DNA of 64,000 nt from contig NZ_CP125295.1 in assembly GCF_030412785.1 (NCBI RefSeq), positions 6,138,001 to 6,202,000 on the forward strand. Direction: 5' to 3'. The notes under the pieces are model-generated. The model was not told the origin of the DNA and did not search any database. It saw only the letters and a list, made by a program, of their open reading frames with translations. Of the stretch, positions 55,553 to 64,000 are shown one piece after another (positions within the stretch are counted from its first letter, which is position 1; each line of letters begins with the position of its first letter). Made by a program: the position numbers and the translations under genes. The DNA comes from Paraburkholderia sabiae (GTDB taxonomy: Bacteria; Pseudomonadota; Gammaproteobacteria; Burkholderiales; Burkholderiaceae).

Positions 55553-55927
55553 TCAGTCGCCGTTCTGCTCGCGCTCGCGGCTCTTGCGCAGGGCCTTTTC
55601 TTCAATGCCCGACAGCCCTTCGCGGCGCTCCAGTTCGGCGAGCACGTCGGCGGGGCTCAGGTCGAAGTGCGACAACATGACCAGGCAGTGAAACCACAGA
55701 TCGGCAGTTTCGCTGACGAGCGCCTTGCGCTCCGCGCCGAGGCGAATGTCCTTCGCGGCCAGCACGACTTCCGTCGCTTCCTCGCCGATCTTCTTCAGCA
55801 CGGCGTCGTCGCCCTTGTGGAACAGGCGCGAAACGTAGGAAGCATCGGGATCGCCGCCCTTGCGGCTGTCGATAACGGCAGCGAGGCGCAGAAGCGTGTC
55901 GCCCGTGGATTGCGTATCTTGCGTCAT
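55553..55927 (-). CDS. hisE: Phosphoribosyl-ATP pyrophosphatase
   Basis: HisE (124 residues) removes pyrophosphate from phosphoribosyl-ATP, the second step of histidine synthesis. Motifs: [48 protein letters not shown] and [18 protein letters not shown], with the Glu and Asp residues of the MazG-like metal site. It overlaps the 3' end of hisI by four bases, and is a separate protein from HisI, unlike the fused form in E. coli. Confidence 0.96.
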   Translation of the reverse strand: MTQDTQSTGDTLLRLAAVIDSRKGGDPDASYVSRLFHKGDDAVLKKIGEEATEVVLAAKDIRLGAERKALVSETADLWFHCLVMLSHFDLSPADVLAELERREGLSGIEEKALRKSREREQNGD

Positions 55928-56334
55928 TTGTAGATGTGTTCGGGGTCTTTCAGCACGGGATCGACGGCAACCCAGTTGCCGGAATCGACCGAGCCTTCGA
56001 ATTTCTGGAAAAAGCACGAATGCCGGCCGGTGTGGCACGCGATGCCCGACACCTGCTCGACCTTCAGCAGCACGACGTCTTCGTCGCAATCGAGCCGCAC
56101 TTCATGCACATGCTGCACGTGGCCCGATTCTTCGCCCTTGAACCAGAGGCGCTGACGCGAGCGCGAGAAATAGACCGCGCGGCCCGTTTCGATCGTCTTG
56201 GCGAGCGCCTCGCGGTTCATCCACGCGAACATCAGCACGTCGTTCGTCGACGCTTCCTGCGCGATCACGGGCACGAGGCCGTTCGCGTCCCACTTCACCT
56301 TGTCGAGCCAGCCGACTTCAGACGGATTGACCAC
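55924..56334 (-). CDS. hisI: Phosphoribosyl-AMP cyclohydrolase
   Basis: HisI (136 residues) opens the purine ring of phosphoribosyl-AMP, the third step. The metal ligands are in [17 protein letters not shown] and [13 protein letters not shown] (Cys-X-His/Cys pattern), with substrate residues in [16 protein letters not shown]. It overlaps hisE (ATGA) and begins one base after the hisF stop. It is translationally coupled on both sides. Confidence 0.96.
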   Translation of the reverse strand: MVNPSEVGWLDKVKWDANGLVPVIAQEASTNDVLMFAWMNREALAKTIETGRAVYFSRSRQRLWFKGEESGHVQHVHEVRLDCDEDVVLLKVEQVSGIACHTGRHSCFFQKFEGSVDSGNWVAVDPVLKDPEHIYK

Positions 56335-56335
56335 G

Positions 56336-57109
56336 TTACAACCTCACCGAAATGCCTTGATCGGCCATGAAGCGCTTGCACTCGCCGACTGTGTGCTCGC
56401 CATAGTGGAAGATGCTCGCGGCCAGCACGGCGTCCGCACGGCCTTGCGTGATGCCGTCGGCGAGATGCTGCAGCGAGCCCACGCCACCCGACGCGATCAC
56501 AGGAACGGACACGGCATCCGACACGGCGCGCGTCAGCGCAATGTCGAAGCCGCTCTTCGTGCCGTCGCGATCCATGCTGGTCAGCAGGATTTCGCCCGCG
56601 CCGAGTTCCGCCATCTTGCGCGCCCACTCGACGGCGTCGAGGCCCGTATTCTTGCGGCCGCCGTGCGTGAAGACTTCCCAGCGCGGCGTCTCGCCTTCGG
56701 CGGACACGCGCTTCGCGTCGATCGCGACGACGATGCATTGCGAGCCGTATTTATCCGTCGAGTCGCGCACGAGCTGCGGATTCGCCACCGCCGACGAGTT
56801 CATGCTGACCTTGTCCGCACCCGCGTTCAGCAGACGCCGGACGTCTTCGACGGCGCGAACGCCGCCGCCGACCGTCAGCGGAATGAACACCTGCGAAGCC
56901 ACCGCTTCGATGATCGGCAGGATCAGATCGCGCTGGTCGGAAGTCGCCGTTATATCGAGGAACGTGAGTTCGTCCGCGCCCTGCTCGTCATAGCGACGTG
57001 CAATTTCGACAGGATCGCCGGCATCGCGCAACTCGACGAAATTGACGCCCTTGACCACGCGGCCAGCCGTGACGTCCAGACAGGGAATGATGCGTTTAGC
57101 TAAAGCCAT
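56336..57109 (-). CDS. hisF: Imidazole glycerol phosphate synthase subunit HisF
   Basis: HisF (257 residues) is the cyclase of the two-subunit IGP synthase that pairs with HisH. It is a TIM barrel with catalytic Asp in [15 protein letters not shown] (Asp11) and Asp130 region ([17 protein letters not shown]), and phosphate sites [13 protein letters not shown] and ASIFHYGE. The start is the ATG at 57109 (MALAKRIIP); a longer frame to 57289 is discarded as unlike the family. It lies between hisA and hisI. Confidence 0.96.
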   Translation of the reverse strand: MALAKRIIPCLDVTAGRVVKGVNFVELRDAGDPVEIARRYDEQGADELTFLDITATSDQRDLILPIIEAVASQVFIPLTVGGGVRAVEDVRRLLNAGADKVSMNSSAVANPQLVRDSTDKYGSQCIVVAIDAKRVSAEGETPRWEVFTHGGRKNTGLDAVEWARKMAELGAGEILLTSMDRDGTKSGFDIALTRAVSDAVSVPVIASGGVGSLQHLADGITQGRADAVLAASIFHYGEHTVGECKRFMADQGISVRL

Positions 57110-57236
57110 GATCTTGCTAGTTCTTGCCAATACCGCTGGTGAGGCCGCTCGCCTGTGCGTGATTCGCAGGTAAGCGGCGCAAGGCCGGCACGCCGGGCGC
57201 TGCGTAACACGCCGGAACGCGCACCCGAACGTGCGC

Positions 57237-57989
57237 TCAGGCGTCGTCCGATTCGCGCAGGCGATCCGCGTGCGTTTGCGCCGCGGCAAAGTCCAGGTCG
57301 CCCGAGTAGATCGCGCGGCCGCAAATCACGCCTTCGATCCCTTCGTCTTCCACTTCGCACAGCGCTTCGATATCGCCGAGATTCGACAGGCCGCCGCTCG
57401 CGATCACGGGAATCTTCATCGAGCGAGCAAGACGCACCGTCGCCTCGATGTTGATGCCCTGAAGCATGCCGTCGCGGCCGATGTCCGTGTAGATGATCGA
57501 CTCGCAGCCGTAGTCCTCGAACTTGCGCGCGAGATCCACGACTTCATGGCCCGTCAGCTTGCTCCAGCCGTCGGTGGCCACCTTGCCGTCCTTCGCATCG
57601 AGGCCGACGATGATATGCCCGCCGAATGCCGTACACGCTTCGAGCAGGAAGCCGGGGTTCTTCACGGCCGCCGTGCCGATGATCACGTACTCGAGGCCGT
57701 CGTCCAGATAGCGTTCGATCGTGTTCAGATCGCGAATGCCGCCGCCCAGTTGCACGGGAATTTCGCCGCCGACTTCTTCGATGATCGCGCGAATCGCGTC
57801 TTCGTTCTTCGGCTTACCGGCAAATGCGCCATTCAGGTCGACGAGGTGCAGGCGCCGCGCGCCACGGTCGACCCAATGTCGGGCCATCACCGCCGGTTCC
57901 TCGTGAAAAATCGTCGCCTGGTCCATATCGCCTTGTTTGAGGCGTACACACTGACCGTCTTTCAGGTCGATGGCGGGGATCAGCAGCAT
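57237..57989 (-). CDS. hisA: ProFAR isomerase HisA
   Basis: HisA (250 residues) isomerises ProFAR to PRFAR. The barrel motifs match its paralogue His[21 protein letters not shown] (Asp8 catalytic), [17 protein letters not shown], and late [16 protein letters not shown] and [13 protein letters not shown]. It is 126 bp from hisF. The 210-bp gap up to hisH has no gene and no clear signal. Confidence 0.96.
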   Translation of the reverse strand: MLLIPAIDLKDGQCVRLKQGDMDQATIFHEEPAVMARHWVDRGARRLHLVDLNGAFAGKPKNEDAIRAIIEEVGGEIPVQLGGGIRDLNTIERYLDDGLEYVIIGTAAVKNPGFLLEACTAFGGHIIVGLDAKDGKVATDGWSKLTGHEVVDLARKFEDYGCESIIYTDIGRDGMLQGINIEATVRLARSMKIPVIASGGLSNLGDIEALCEVEDEGIEGVICGRAIYSGDLDFAAAQTHADRLRESDDA

Positions 57990-58199
57990 AGCAATCGGGT
58001 GTTGTCAGGGAAAAAGTTGAAGTTCGGCTGGCGGAAAAACGGGCTATGGCCCGCGCCAGGCCGTTCCGCTAGTTTAGTACATGTCTTTCGGCGACCTTGC
58101 CAACGGTCTTCGCATGCGTGCGCATGTGAACGGTGCCGGGGACGAGGACGGAAAACATGGACGGTCAAAGAGGCTGAATGCCGAGACTGACGGCAGGGA

Positions 58200-58841
58200 T
58201 CAGGGATTCCAGTGCACGAAGTTGCGATACACGCGCAGGCCCGCGTCGGCGCTCTTTTCCGGATGGAATTGGGTCGCGAAAATGTTATCCCGCGCCACCG
58301 CCGAGGTAAAGGGCACGCCGTACACCGTTTCGCCCGAAGTATGCGAAGCGTTTTCAGGCACGACGTAATAACTGTGCACGAAGTAGAAGAACGCGTTGTC
58401 CGCGACGCCGTCCCACAGCGGGTGCGGCTGCGCCTGACGGACACGGTTCCAGCCCATCTGCGGCACCTTGAAGCGCGAGCCGTCGTCCTGCAGCTGGCCT
58501 TCCAGATCGAAGCGCACCACCTTGCCCGGCAGCAGGCCGAGACCGTTCGTGTCGCCTTCCGCGCTCCAGTCGAACAACATCTGCTCGCCGACGCACACGC
58601 CCATCAGCGGCTTGTTGCGCGACGCTTCGATCACCGCGTCCTGCAAGCCGGACTCGCCGAGCGAGCGCATGCAGTCGGGCATCGCGCCCTGGCCGGGCAG
58701 CACCACGCGGTCTGCCGCACGGATGGCTTCGGGTTTGTCGACGATCGCCACGTCCGCTTCGGGCGCGGCCTTCTTCAACGCCTGGGCAACCGAGCGCAGG
58801 TTGCCCATTCCGTAATCCACAATCGCTATCGAAGTTTTCAT
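58200..58841 (-). CDS. hisH: Imidazole glycerol phosphate synthase subunit HisH
   Basis: HisH (213 residues) is the glutaminase feeding ammonia to HisF. It opens [18 protein letters not shown]. The oxyanion loop is [13 protein letters not shown], the catalytic Cys is in [12 protein letters not shown], and the His-Glu pair is in [15 protein letters not shown]. It overlaps the marC-type gene by four bases, so both are likely translated as a unit. Confidence 0.96.
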   Translation of the reverse strand: MKTSIAIVDYGMGNLRSVAQALKKAAPEADVAIVDKPEAIRAADRVVLPGQGAMPDCMRSLGESGLQDAVIEASRNKPLMGVCVGEQMLFDWSAEGDTNGLGLLPGKVVRFDLEGQLQDDGSRFKVPQMGWNRVRQAQPHPLWDGVADNAFFYFVHSYYVVPENASHTSGETVYGVPFTSAVARDNIFATQFHPEKSADAGLRVYRNFVHWNP

Positions 58842-59458
58842 TTCAAGTTAGGCAGCAACGCCTTTAATCCGTTGACGATGAACTCCACCGCCAGCGCCGA
58901 CAACATCAAACCCATCAACCGCGTGCCGATATTGATTCCCGTCCGACCCACCCAGCGGGCAATCGGTTCAGCGAGACTCAGCGATCCGAAGCACAGCGCC
59001 GCAATCACCGCGCCGATGACGATCAGACTAATCCGCTCGTACCAGTGAGGATAGCTGGCCGAATAGACGAGGACAGTACTGATAGAGCCCGGTCCCGTCA
59101 GCAGCGGAATCGCCAGCGGCACGACGGCGATGTTGTCCTTCATTTCGGCTTCGTGCCGCTCTTCAGGCGTCGAGCGGGCGTTCCCGACCTGCGCGTTCAG
59201 CATGCTGATCGACATCAGCAACATGATGATTCCGCCGCCGACTTCAAGCGCGCCAATCGAAATGCCGAAGAAACGGATGATCTGCTGTCCCAGCAAGGTC
59301 GTGACGGCGATCACGCAGAACACCGAAATCGATGCGATACGAATCGTGCGGCGCTGTTCGGCGACCGATTGCTGCGACGTCAGGCTCAGAAAAAACGGGA
59401 TGGCGCCGACGGGGTTGATCAGCGCCAGCAGCGAAATAAACGACTTGATGATATCCAT
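58838..59458 (-). CDS. MarC-family integral membrane protein
   Basis: This 206-residue protein has six hydrophobic segments. It opens [22 protein letters not shown], has [20 protein letters not shown] and the [21 protein letters not shown] family signature. MarC proteins were named from the mar locus, but they do not confer multidrug resistance and their transport role is not settled. It is embedded in the his operon, overlapping hisH by four bases. The same arrangement is known in other Burkholderia-group genomes, so it is not recent. Confidence 0.92.
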   Translation of the reverse strand: MDIIKSFISLLALINPVGAIPFFLSLTSQQSVAEQRRTIRIASISVFCVIAVTTLLGQQIIRFFGISIGALEVGGGIIMLLMSISMLNAQVGNARSTPEERHEAEMKDNIAVVPLAIPLLTGPGSISTVLVYSASYPHWYERISLIVIGAVIAALCFGSLSLAEPIARWVGRTGINIGTRLMGLMLSALAVEFIVNGLKALLPNLK

Positions 59459-59533
59459 CGCAAGCCGGACGCGCGCGGCGCGGCCGGTTCCAGTGGTGAC
59501 GGTTAGCGCGATGAATCGCGCGCACTGAGTCGT

Positions 59534-60121
59534 TTAGAGGCTGCCCTTGGTCGACGGAATCTGTCCCGCCGCGCGTTCGTCGAGTTCGGTCGCCATGCGC
59601 AATGCACGGCCGAACGCCTTGAACACCGTTTCCATCTGATGATGCGCGTTCAGGCCACGCAGGTTGTCGATATGCAGCGTGACGCCCGCATGATTCACGA
59701 AGCCGCGGAAAAATTCGATGGAAAGATCGACGTCGAACGTGCCGATGCGCGCGCGCGTGAACGGCACGTGGAATTCGAGGCCCGGACGGCCGGAGAAATC
59801 GATCACCACACGCGACAGCGCTTCGTCGAGCGGCACGTACGAGTGACCGTAGCGGCGAATGCCCTTCTTGTCGCCGACCGCTTTCGCAATGGCCTGACCA
59901 AGCGTGATGCCGACGTCTTCGACGGTATGGTGGTCGTCGATATGAGTATCGCCATGCGCTTCGATGTCCAGATCGATCAGCCCGTGACGGGCGATCTGGT
60001 CGAGCATGTGATCGAGGAACGGCACGCCCGTGGCCAGCTTCTGCTGACCGGTGCCGTCCAGGTTGATCTTCACACGGATCTGCGTTTCGCTGGTGTTGCG
60101 AACGACTTCCGCAAGGCGCAT
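59534..60121 (-). CDS. hisB: Imidazoleglycerol-phosphate dehydratase
   Basis: HisB (195 residues) is the monofunctional dehydratase, without the N-terminal HAD phosphatase domain of E. coli HisB. Metal-binding repeats are [19 protein letters not shown] and [13 protein letters not shown], and [21 protein letters not shown] at the end. The histidinol-phosphate phosphatase must be encoded elsewhere. A 75-bp gap leads to the marC gene and 51 bp lie before it. Confidence 0.96.
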   Translation of the reverse strand: MRLAEVVRNTSETQIRVKINLDGTGQQKLATGVPFLDHMLDQIARHGLIDLDIEAHGDTHIDDHHTVEDVGITLGQAIAKAVGDKKGIRRYGHSYVPLDEALSRVVIDFSGRPGLEFHVPFTRARIGTFDVDLSIEFFRGFVNHAGVTLHIDNLRGLNAHHQMETVFKAFGRALRMATELDERAAGQIPSTKGSL

Positions 60122-60172
60122 GGCAATTCCTCGAATCTGACTTGAATAAAGTGGGTTGGAAAAGTGCCGGTT

Positions 60173-61243
60173 TCAGTTCAGCACGAGTTTCAGCGCGGCG
60201 AGCATCTGAGCGTTTTCTTCCGGCGAACCGACCGTCAAACGCACGCAATTCGCGAGCAATGGGTGCATTTTACTCACGTTTTTGATCAAAACCCGCGCTG
60301 TGAGCAGGGTTTCGAACGTCGCCGATGCATCCGGCACGCGCACGAGCAGGAAATTGCCCGCGCTCGGAAACACTTCGGCGCCCGGCAATGCGGCCACGGC
60401 TTGCGCCAGTTTCGTGCGTTCGGCGCGCAGTTCTGCGGCCTGTGCGTCGAGGGTTTCGATGTGATCGAGCAGGAAATCGGCCGTCGCCTGCGTGAGCACG
60501 TTGATGTTGTACGGCGGGCGCACCTTGTCGAATTCGTTGATCCATTCCGTGCGGCCCGCCATGTAGCCGAGGCGAATACCCGCGAGGCCCAGCTTCGACA
60601 CCGTGCGCATCACGACGACGTTGTCGAACTCGCCCGCGCGCGGCATCCAGCTTTGCTGCGCGAACGGCTGATACGCCTCGTCGATCACGACAAGGCTCTT
60701 GCTCGCCGCGGCGATGATGCGCTCCATGTCGGCGGCGTCGTACAGCGTGCCCGTCGGGTTGTTCGGATACGCGAGATAGATCACGGCGGGCTGATGCTCG
60801 GCGATCGCGGCGAGCAGCGCTTGCGTATCGAGCGTGAGATCGGCCTTCAGCGGCACACCGACGAACTCCATGTTCGCGAGTTTCGCCGACATCGCGTACA
60901 TCACGAAGCCAGGCACGGGCGCCAGCACCTTCGCACCCGGCGTCGCGCATGCCATCGAAATCATGCTGATCAGTTCGTCCGAACCGTTGCCGAGCAGCAC
61001 TTCGCAATTCGCCGGCACGTTCATCACGCGCTTGAGCTTGTCGAGCAGCGCCTGCGGACGCGGCGCCGGATAGCGATTCAGCGCGACGCCCGCCAGATGG
61101 TCACCGAGCTGCGCAGCGAGCGCTTCGGGCAGCGAAAACGGATTCTCCATCGCGTCGAGCTTCACGAGGCCCGTCGCGTCGGCAACGGGATAACTCGTCA
61201 TCGCGAGCACGTCGCGGCGAATGATGTCTTGAGGTGTCGTCAT
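60173..61243 (-). CDS. hisC: Histidinol-phosphate aminotransferase
   Basis: HisC (356 residues) is a PLP-dependent fold-type I aminotransferase. Motifs: [13 protein letters not shown] [49 protein letters not shown] (PLP Asp and Tyr), and [15 protein letters not shown], which holds the Schiff-base Lys. The C-terminal Arg loop is [13 protein letters not shown]. It is the fifth his gene along the strand from murA. Family length. Confidence 0.95.
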   Translation of the reverse strand: MTTPQDIIRRDVLAMTSYPVADATGLVKLDAMENPFSLPEALAAQLGDHLAGVALNRYPAPRPQALLDKLKRVMNVPANCEVLLGNGSDELISMISMACATPGAKVLAPVPGFVMYAMSAKLANMEFVGVPLKADLTLDTQALLAAIAEHQPAVIYLAYPNNPTGTLYDAADMERIIAAASKSLVVIDEAYQPFAQQSWMPRAGEFDNVVVMRTVSKLGLAGIRLGYMAGRTEWINEFDKVRPPYNINVLTQATADFLLDHIETLDAQAAELRAERTKLAQAVAALPGAEVFPSAGNFLLVRVPDASATFETLLTARVLIKNVSKMHPLLANCVRLTVGSPEENAQMLAALKLVLN

Positions 61244-61280
61244 GGCGTGGGGCGCGCCTCTCTCAGTCGGCAGCGCAATA

Positions 61281-61301
61281 GGGGCGGCTCGTGGCCGCCC
61301 C
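61281..61301. other. GC-rich hairpin between hisD and hisC
   Basis: GGGGCGGC (61281-61288) and GCCGCCCC (61294-61301) form a perfect 8-bp stem with a TCGTG loop in the 146-bp gap between hisD and hisC. No T-run follows, so it is more likely an mRNA stabiliser or processing site than a terminator. Confidence 0.55.
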
Positions 61302-61389
61302 GGGTTGAGTTCTCTGTCTTTCGTGCAAACGGCAGCCGTCTCGAATTTAGCGCGCGTCTTGTGCGCCCGAAACAGCCCGCCGCCGCTTG

Positions 61390-62712
61390 TCAGCCCGTGT
61401 TCTTCATCCGGTATTCGGCGCTGCGTGCATGCGCCTGCAGACCTTCGCCGTAGGCCAGTTCGGCCGCGATTTCACCGAGCGTCTGCGCGCCGTCCGCGCT
61501 CACTTCGATCAGGCTTGAGCGCTTGAAGAAATCATAGACGCCAAGCGGCGAAGAGAAACGTGCGGTACGCGACGTAGGCAGCACATGATTCGGTCCCGCG
61601 CAGTAGTCGCCGAGGCTTTCGCTCGTGTAGCGGCCGAGGAAAATCGCGCCCGCGTGACGAATCTGTTGCGACCACTGCTGCGGCTCCAGTGCGGAAATTT
61701 CGAGGTGTTCCGGCGCGATGTCGTTGGCGATCGCGCACGCCTGTTCCATGTCGCGCACCTTGACAAGCGCACCGCGGCCTTCGAGCGACGCCTGAATCAC
61801 GTCGCGACGCGGCATCGTCGGCAGCAGTTCGTTGATGGCATCTTCGACGCGCGCGATGAAGCCGTCGTCCGGGCACAGCAGGATGGATTGCGCGAGTTCG
61901 TCATGTTCGGCTTGCGAGAACAGATCCATCGCGACCCAGCGCGGATCCGTCGTGCCGTCGCACAGCACGAGAATTTCCGACGGACCCGCGATCATGTCGA
62001 TACCGACCGTGCCGAACACGCGGCGCTTCGCCGACGCGACATACGCATTGCCCGGCCCGCAGATCTTGTCGACGGCAGGAATGGTTTGCGTGCCGTACGC
62101 GAGCGCGCCGACTGCCTGCGCGCCGCCGATCGTGAACACGCGATCGACGCCGCCCAGCAGCGCCGCAGCGAGCACGAGCGGGTTCTTCACGCCGTCGGGG
62201 GTCGGCACGACCATGACGATTTCGCGCACGCCCGCTACACGCGCGGGAATCGCGTTCATCAGCACCGACGACGGATACGCCGCCTTGCCGCCCGGCACGT
62301 AGATGCCCGCGCGATCGAGCGGCGTGACCTTCTGGCCGAGCACGGTGCCGTCGGATTCCGTGTACTGCCAGCTATGGCTGCCGCATTCGATCTTCTGCTT
62401 CTCGTGATACGCGCGCACACGCGCCGCCGCTGCTTCGAGCGCCGCGCGGCGCTTCGGCTCGAGACTTTCGAGCGCGGCTTCCAGTTCCGACAGCGGCAGT
62501 TCGAGCGCGGCTACATTCGTCGCGTTCAGACGGTCGAAACGGTTCGTGTAGTCGAGCACAGCGGCATCGCCGCGCGCCTTCACGTCGGCCAGAATCTGCG
62601 CGACCGAGCGCTCGATCGCTTCATCTTCGCTCGCTTCGAACGCGAGCACCGCATGCAGCGACTTCTGGAAATCTTCAGTGCTGGAATCGAGTTTGCGAAT
62701 CTTGATAGACAT
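61390..62712 (-). CDS. hisD: Histidinol dehydrogenase
   Basis: HisD (440 residues) oxidises histidinol to histidine with two NAD+, using zinc. Motifs: [85 protein letters not shown] and the zinc/substrate segment [27 protein letters not shown] (H-A-G-A-I-F-L-G). Start at 62712 ([11 protein letters not shown]). A hairpin lies in the gap before hisC. Confidence 0.96.
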   Translation of the reverse strand: MSIKIRKLDSSTEDFQKSLHAVLAFEASEDEAIERSVAQILADVKARGDAAVLDYTNRFDRLNATNVAALELPLSELEAALESLEPKRRAALEAAAARVRAYHEKQKIECGSHSWQYTESDGTVLGQKVTPLDRAGIYVPGGKAAYPSSVLMNAIPARVAGVREIVMVVPTPDGVKNPLVLAAALLGGVDRVFTIGGAQAVGALAYGTQTIPAVDKICGPGNAYVASAKRRVFGTVGIDMIAGPSEILVLCDGTTDPRWVAMDLFSQAEHDELAQSILLCPDDGFIARVEDAINELLPTMPRRDVIQASLEGRGALVKVRDMEQACAIANDIAPEHLEISALEPQQWSQQIRHAGAIFLGRYTSESLGDYCAGPNHVLPTSRTARFSSPLGVYDFFKRSSLIEVSADGAQTLGEIAAELAYGEGLQAHARSAEYRMKNTG

Positions 62713-62764
62713 GCTGGTATCCGTTTCGGTAAGGCGCGCGCGTCGGCCGCGTGTTCGTGTTCCG

Positions 62765-64000
<1,236 letters not shown>

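Overview
The window is high-GC chromosomal DNA from a betaproteobacterium of the Burkholderiaceae, most likely Paraburkholderia, Caballeronia or Burkholderia. This rests on the protein sequences and on three gene orders typical of that group: rpe-gph-trpEGDC, petABC-sspAB, and murA-hisGDCB-marC-hisHAFIE-hinT-tatABC. No rRNA, CRISPR array, integrase, transposase or phage gene was seen. Most of the window is core metabolism, with a few accessory transporters.

Layout. 1-8.4 kb: the start of mltA, a small membrane protein, apaG, then rpe, gph, a candidate trp leader, trpEGDC, a CYTH protein and ung. 8.4-13.2 kb (minus strand): azoR, an M61 peptidase, dsbC and a UbiH-family hydroxylase. 13.6-19.2 kb: ychF and the ugpBAEC glycerol-3-phosphate importer. 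19.2-19.75 kb: a 515-bp imperfect palindrome with no gene. 19.9-26.3 kb: ettA, a DUF748/AsmA-like protein, a HAD hydrolase, a cysteine hydrolase and an aminopeptidase P. 26.5-32.6 kb: an orphan response regulator, hemA-prfA-prmC-grxD-ubiX and a DODA-type dioxygenase. 32.7-41.6 kb: an APC permease, a cold-shock gene with a clear promoter, an Hsp70-like protein, two MFS transporters, a nitroreductase and a TetR regulator. 41.6-46.3 kb: two methyltransferases, small unknown proteins, a broken flavoprotein gene and tRNA-Thr. 46.3-53.4 kb: sspB, sspA, cytochrome bc1 (petABC), nif3 and a DegS-like protease. 52.7-64 kb: tatABC, hinT and the his operon, ending inside murA.

How the genes work together. 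trpEGDC takes chorismate to indole-3-glycerol phosphate. The his cluster holds all steps from ATP and PRPP to histidine except histidinol-phosphate phosphatase and the HisZ subunit that a short HisG needs. petABC is the complete bc1 complex, and its Rieske protein is a likely Tat substrate of the nearby tatABC. hemA, prfA and prmC link haem synthesis with translation termination. No exotic system was found. The points most worth checking are the trp leader/attenuator, the large palindrome and the codon shift beside it, a Pho-box promoter at ugpB, a receiver domain lacking key residues, the deleted flavoprotein gene, and several gene-specific palindromes.
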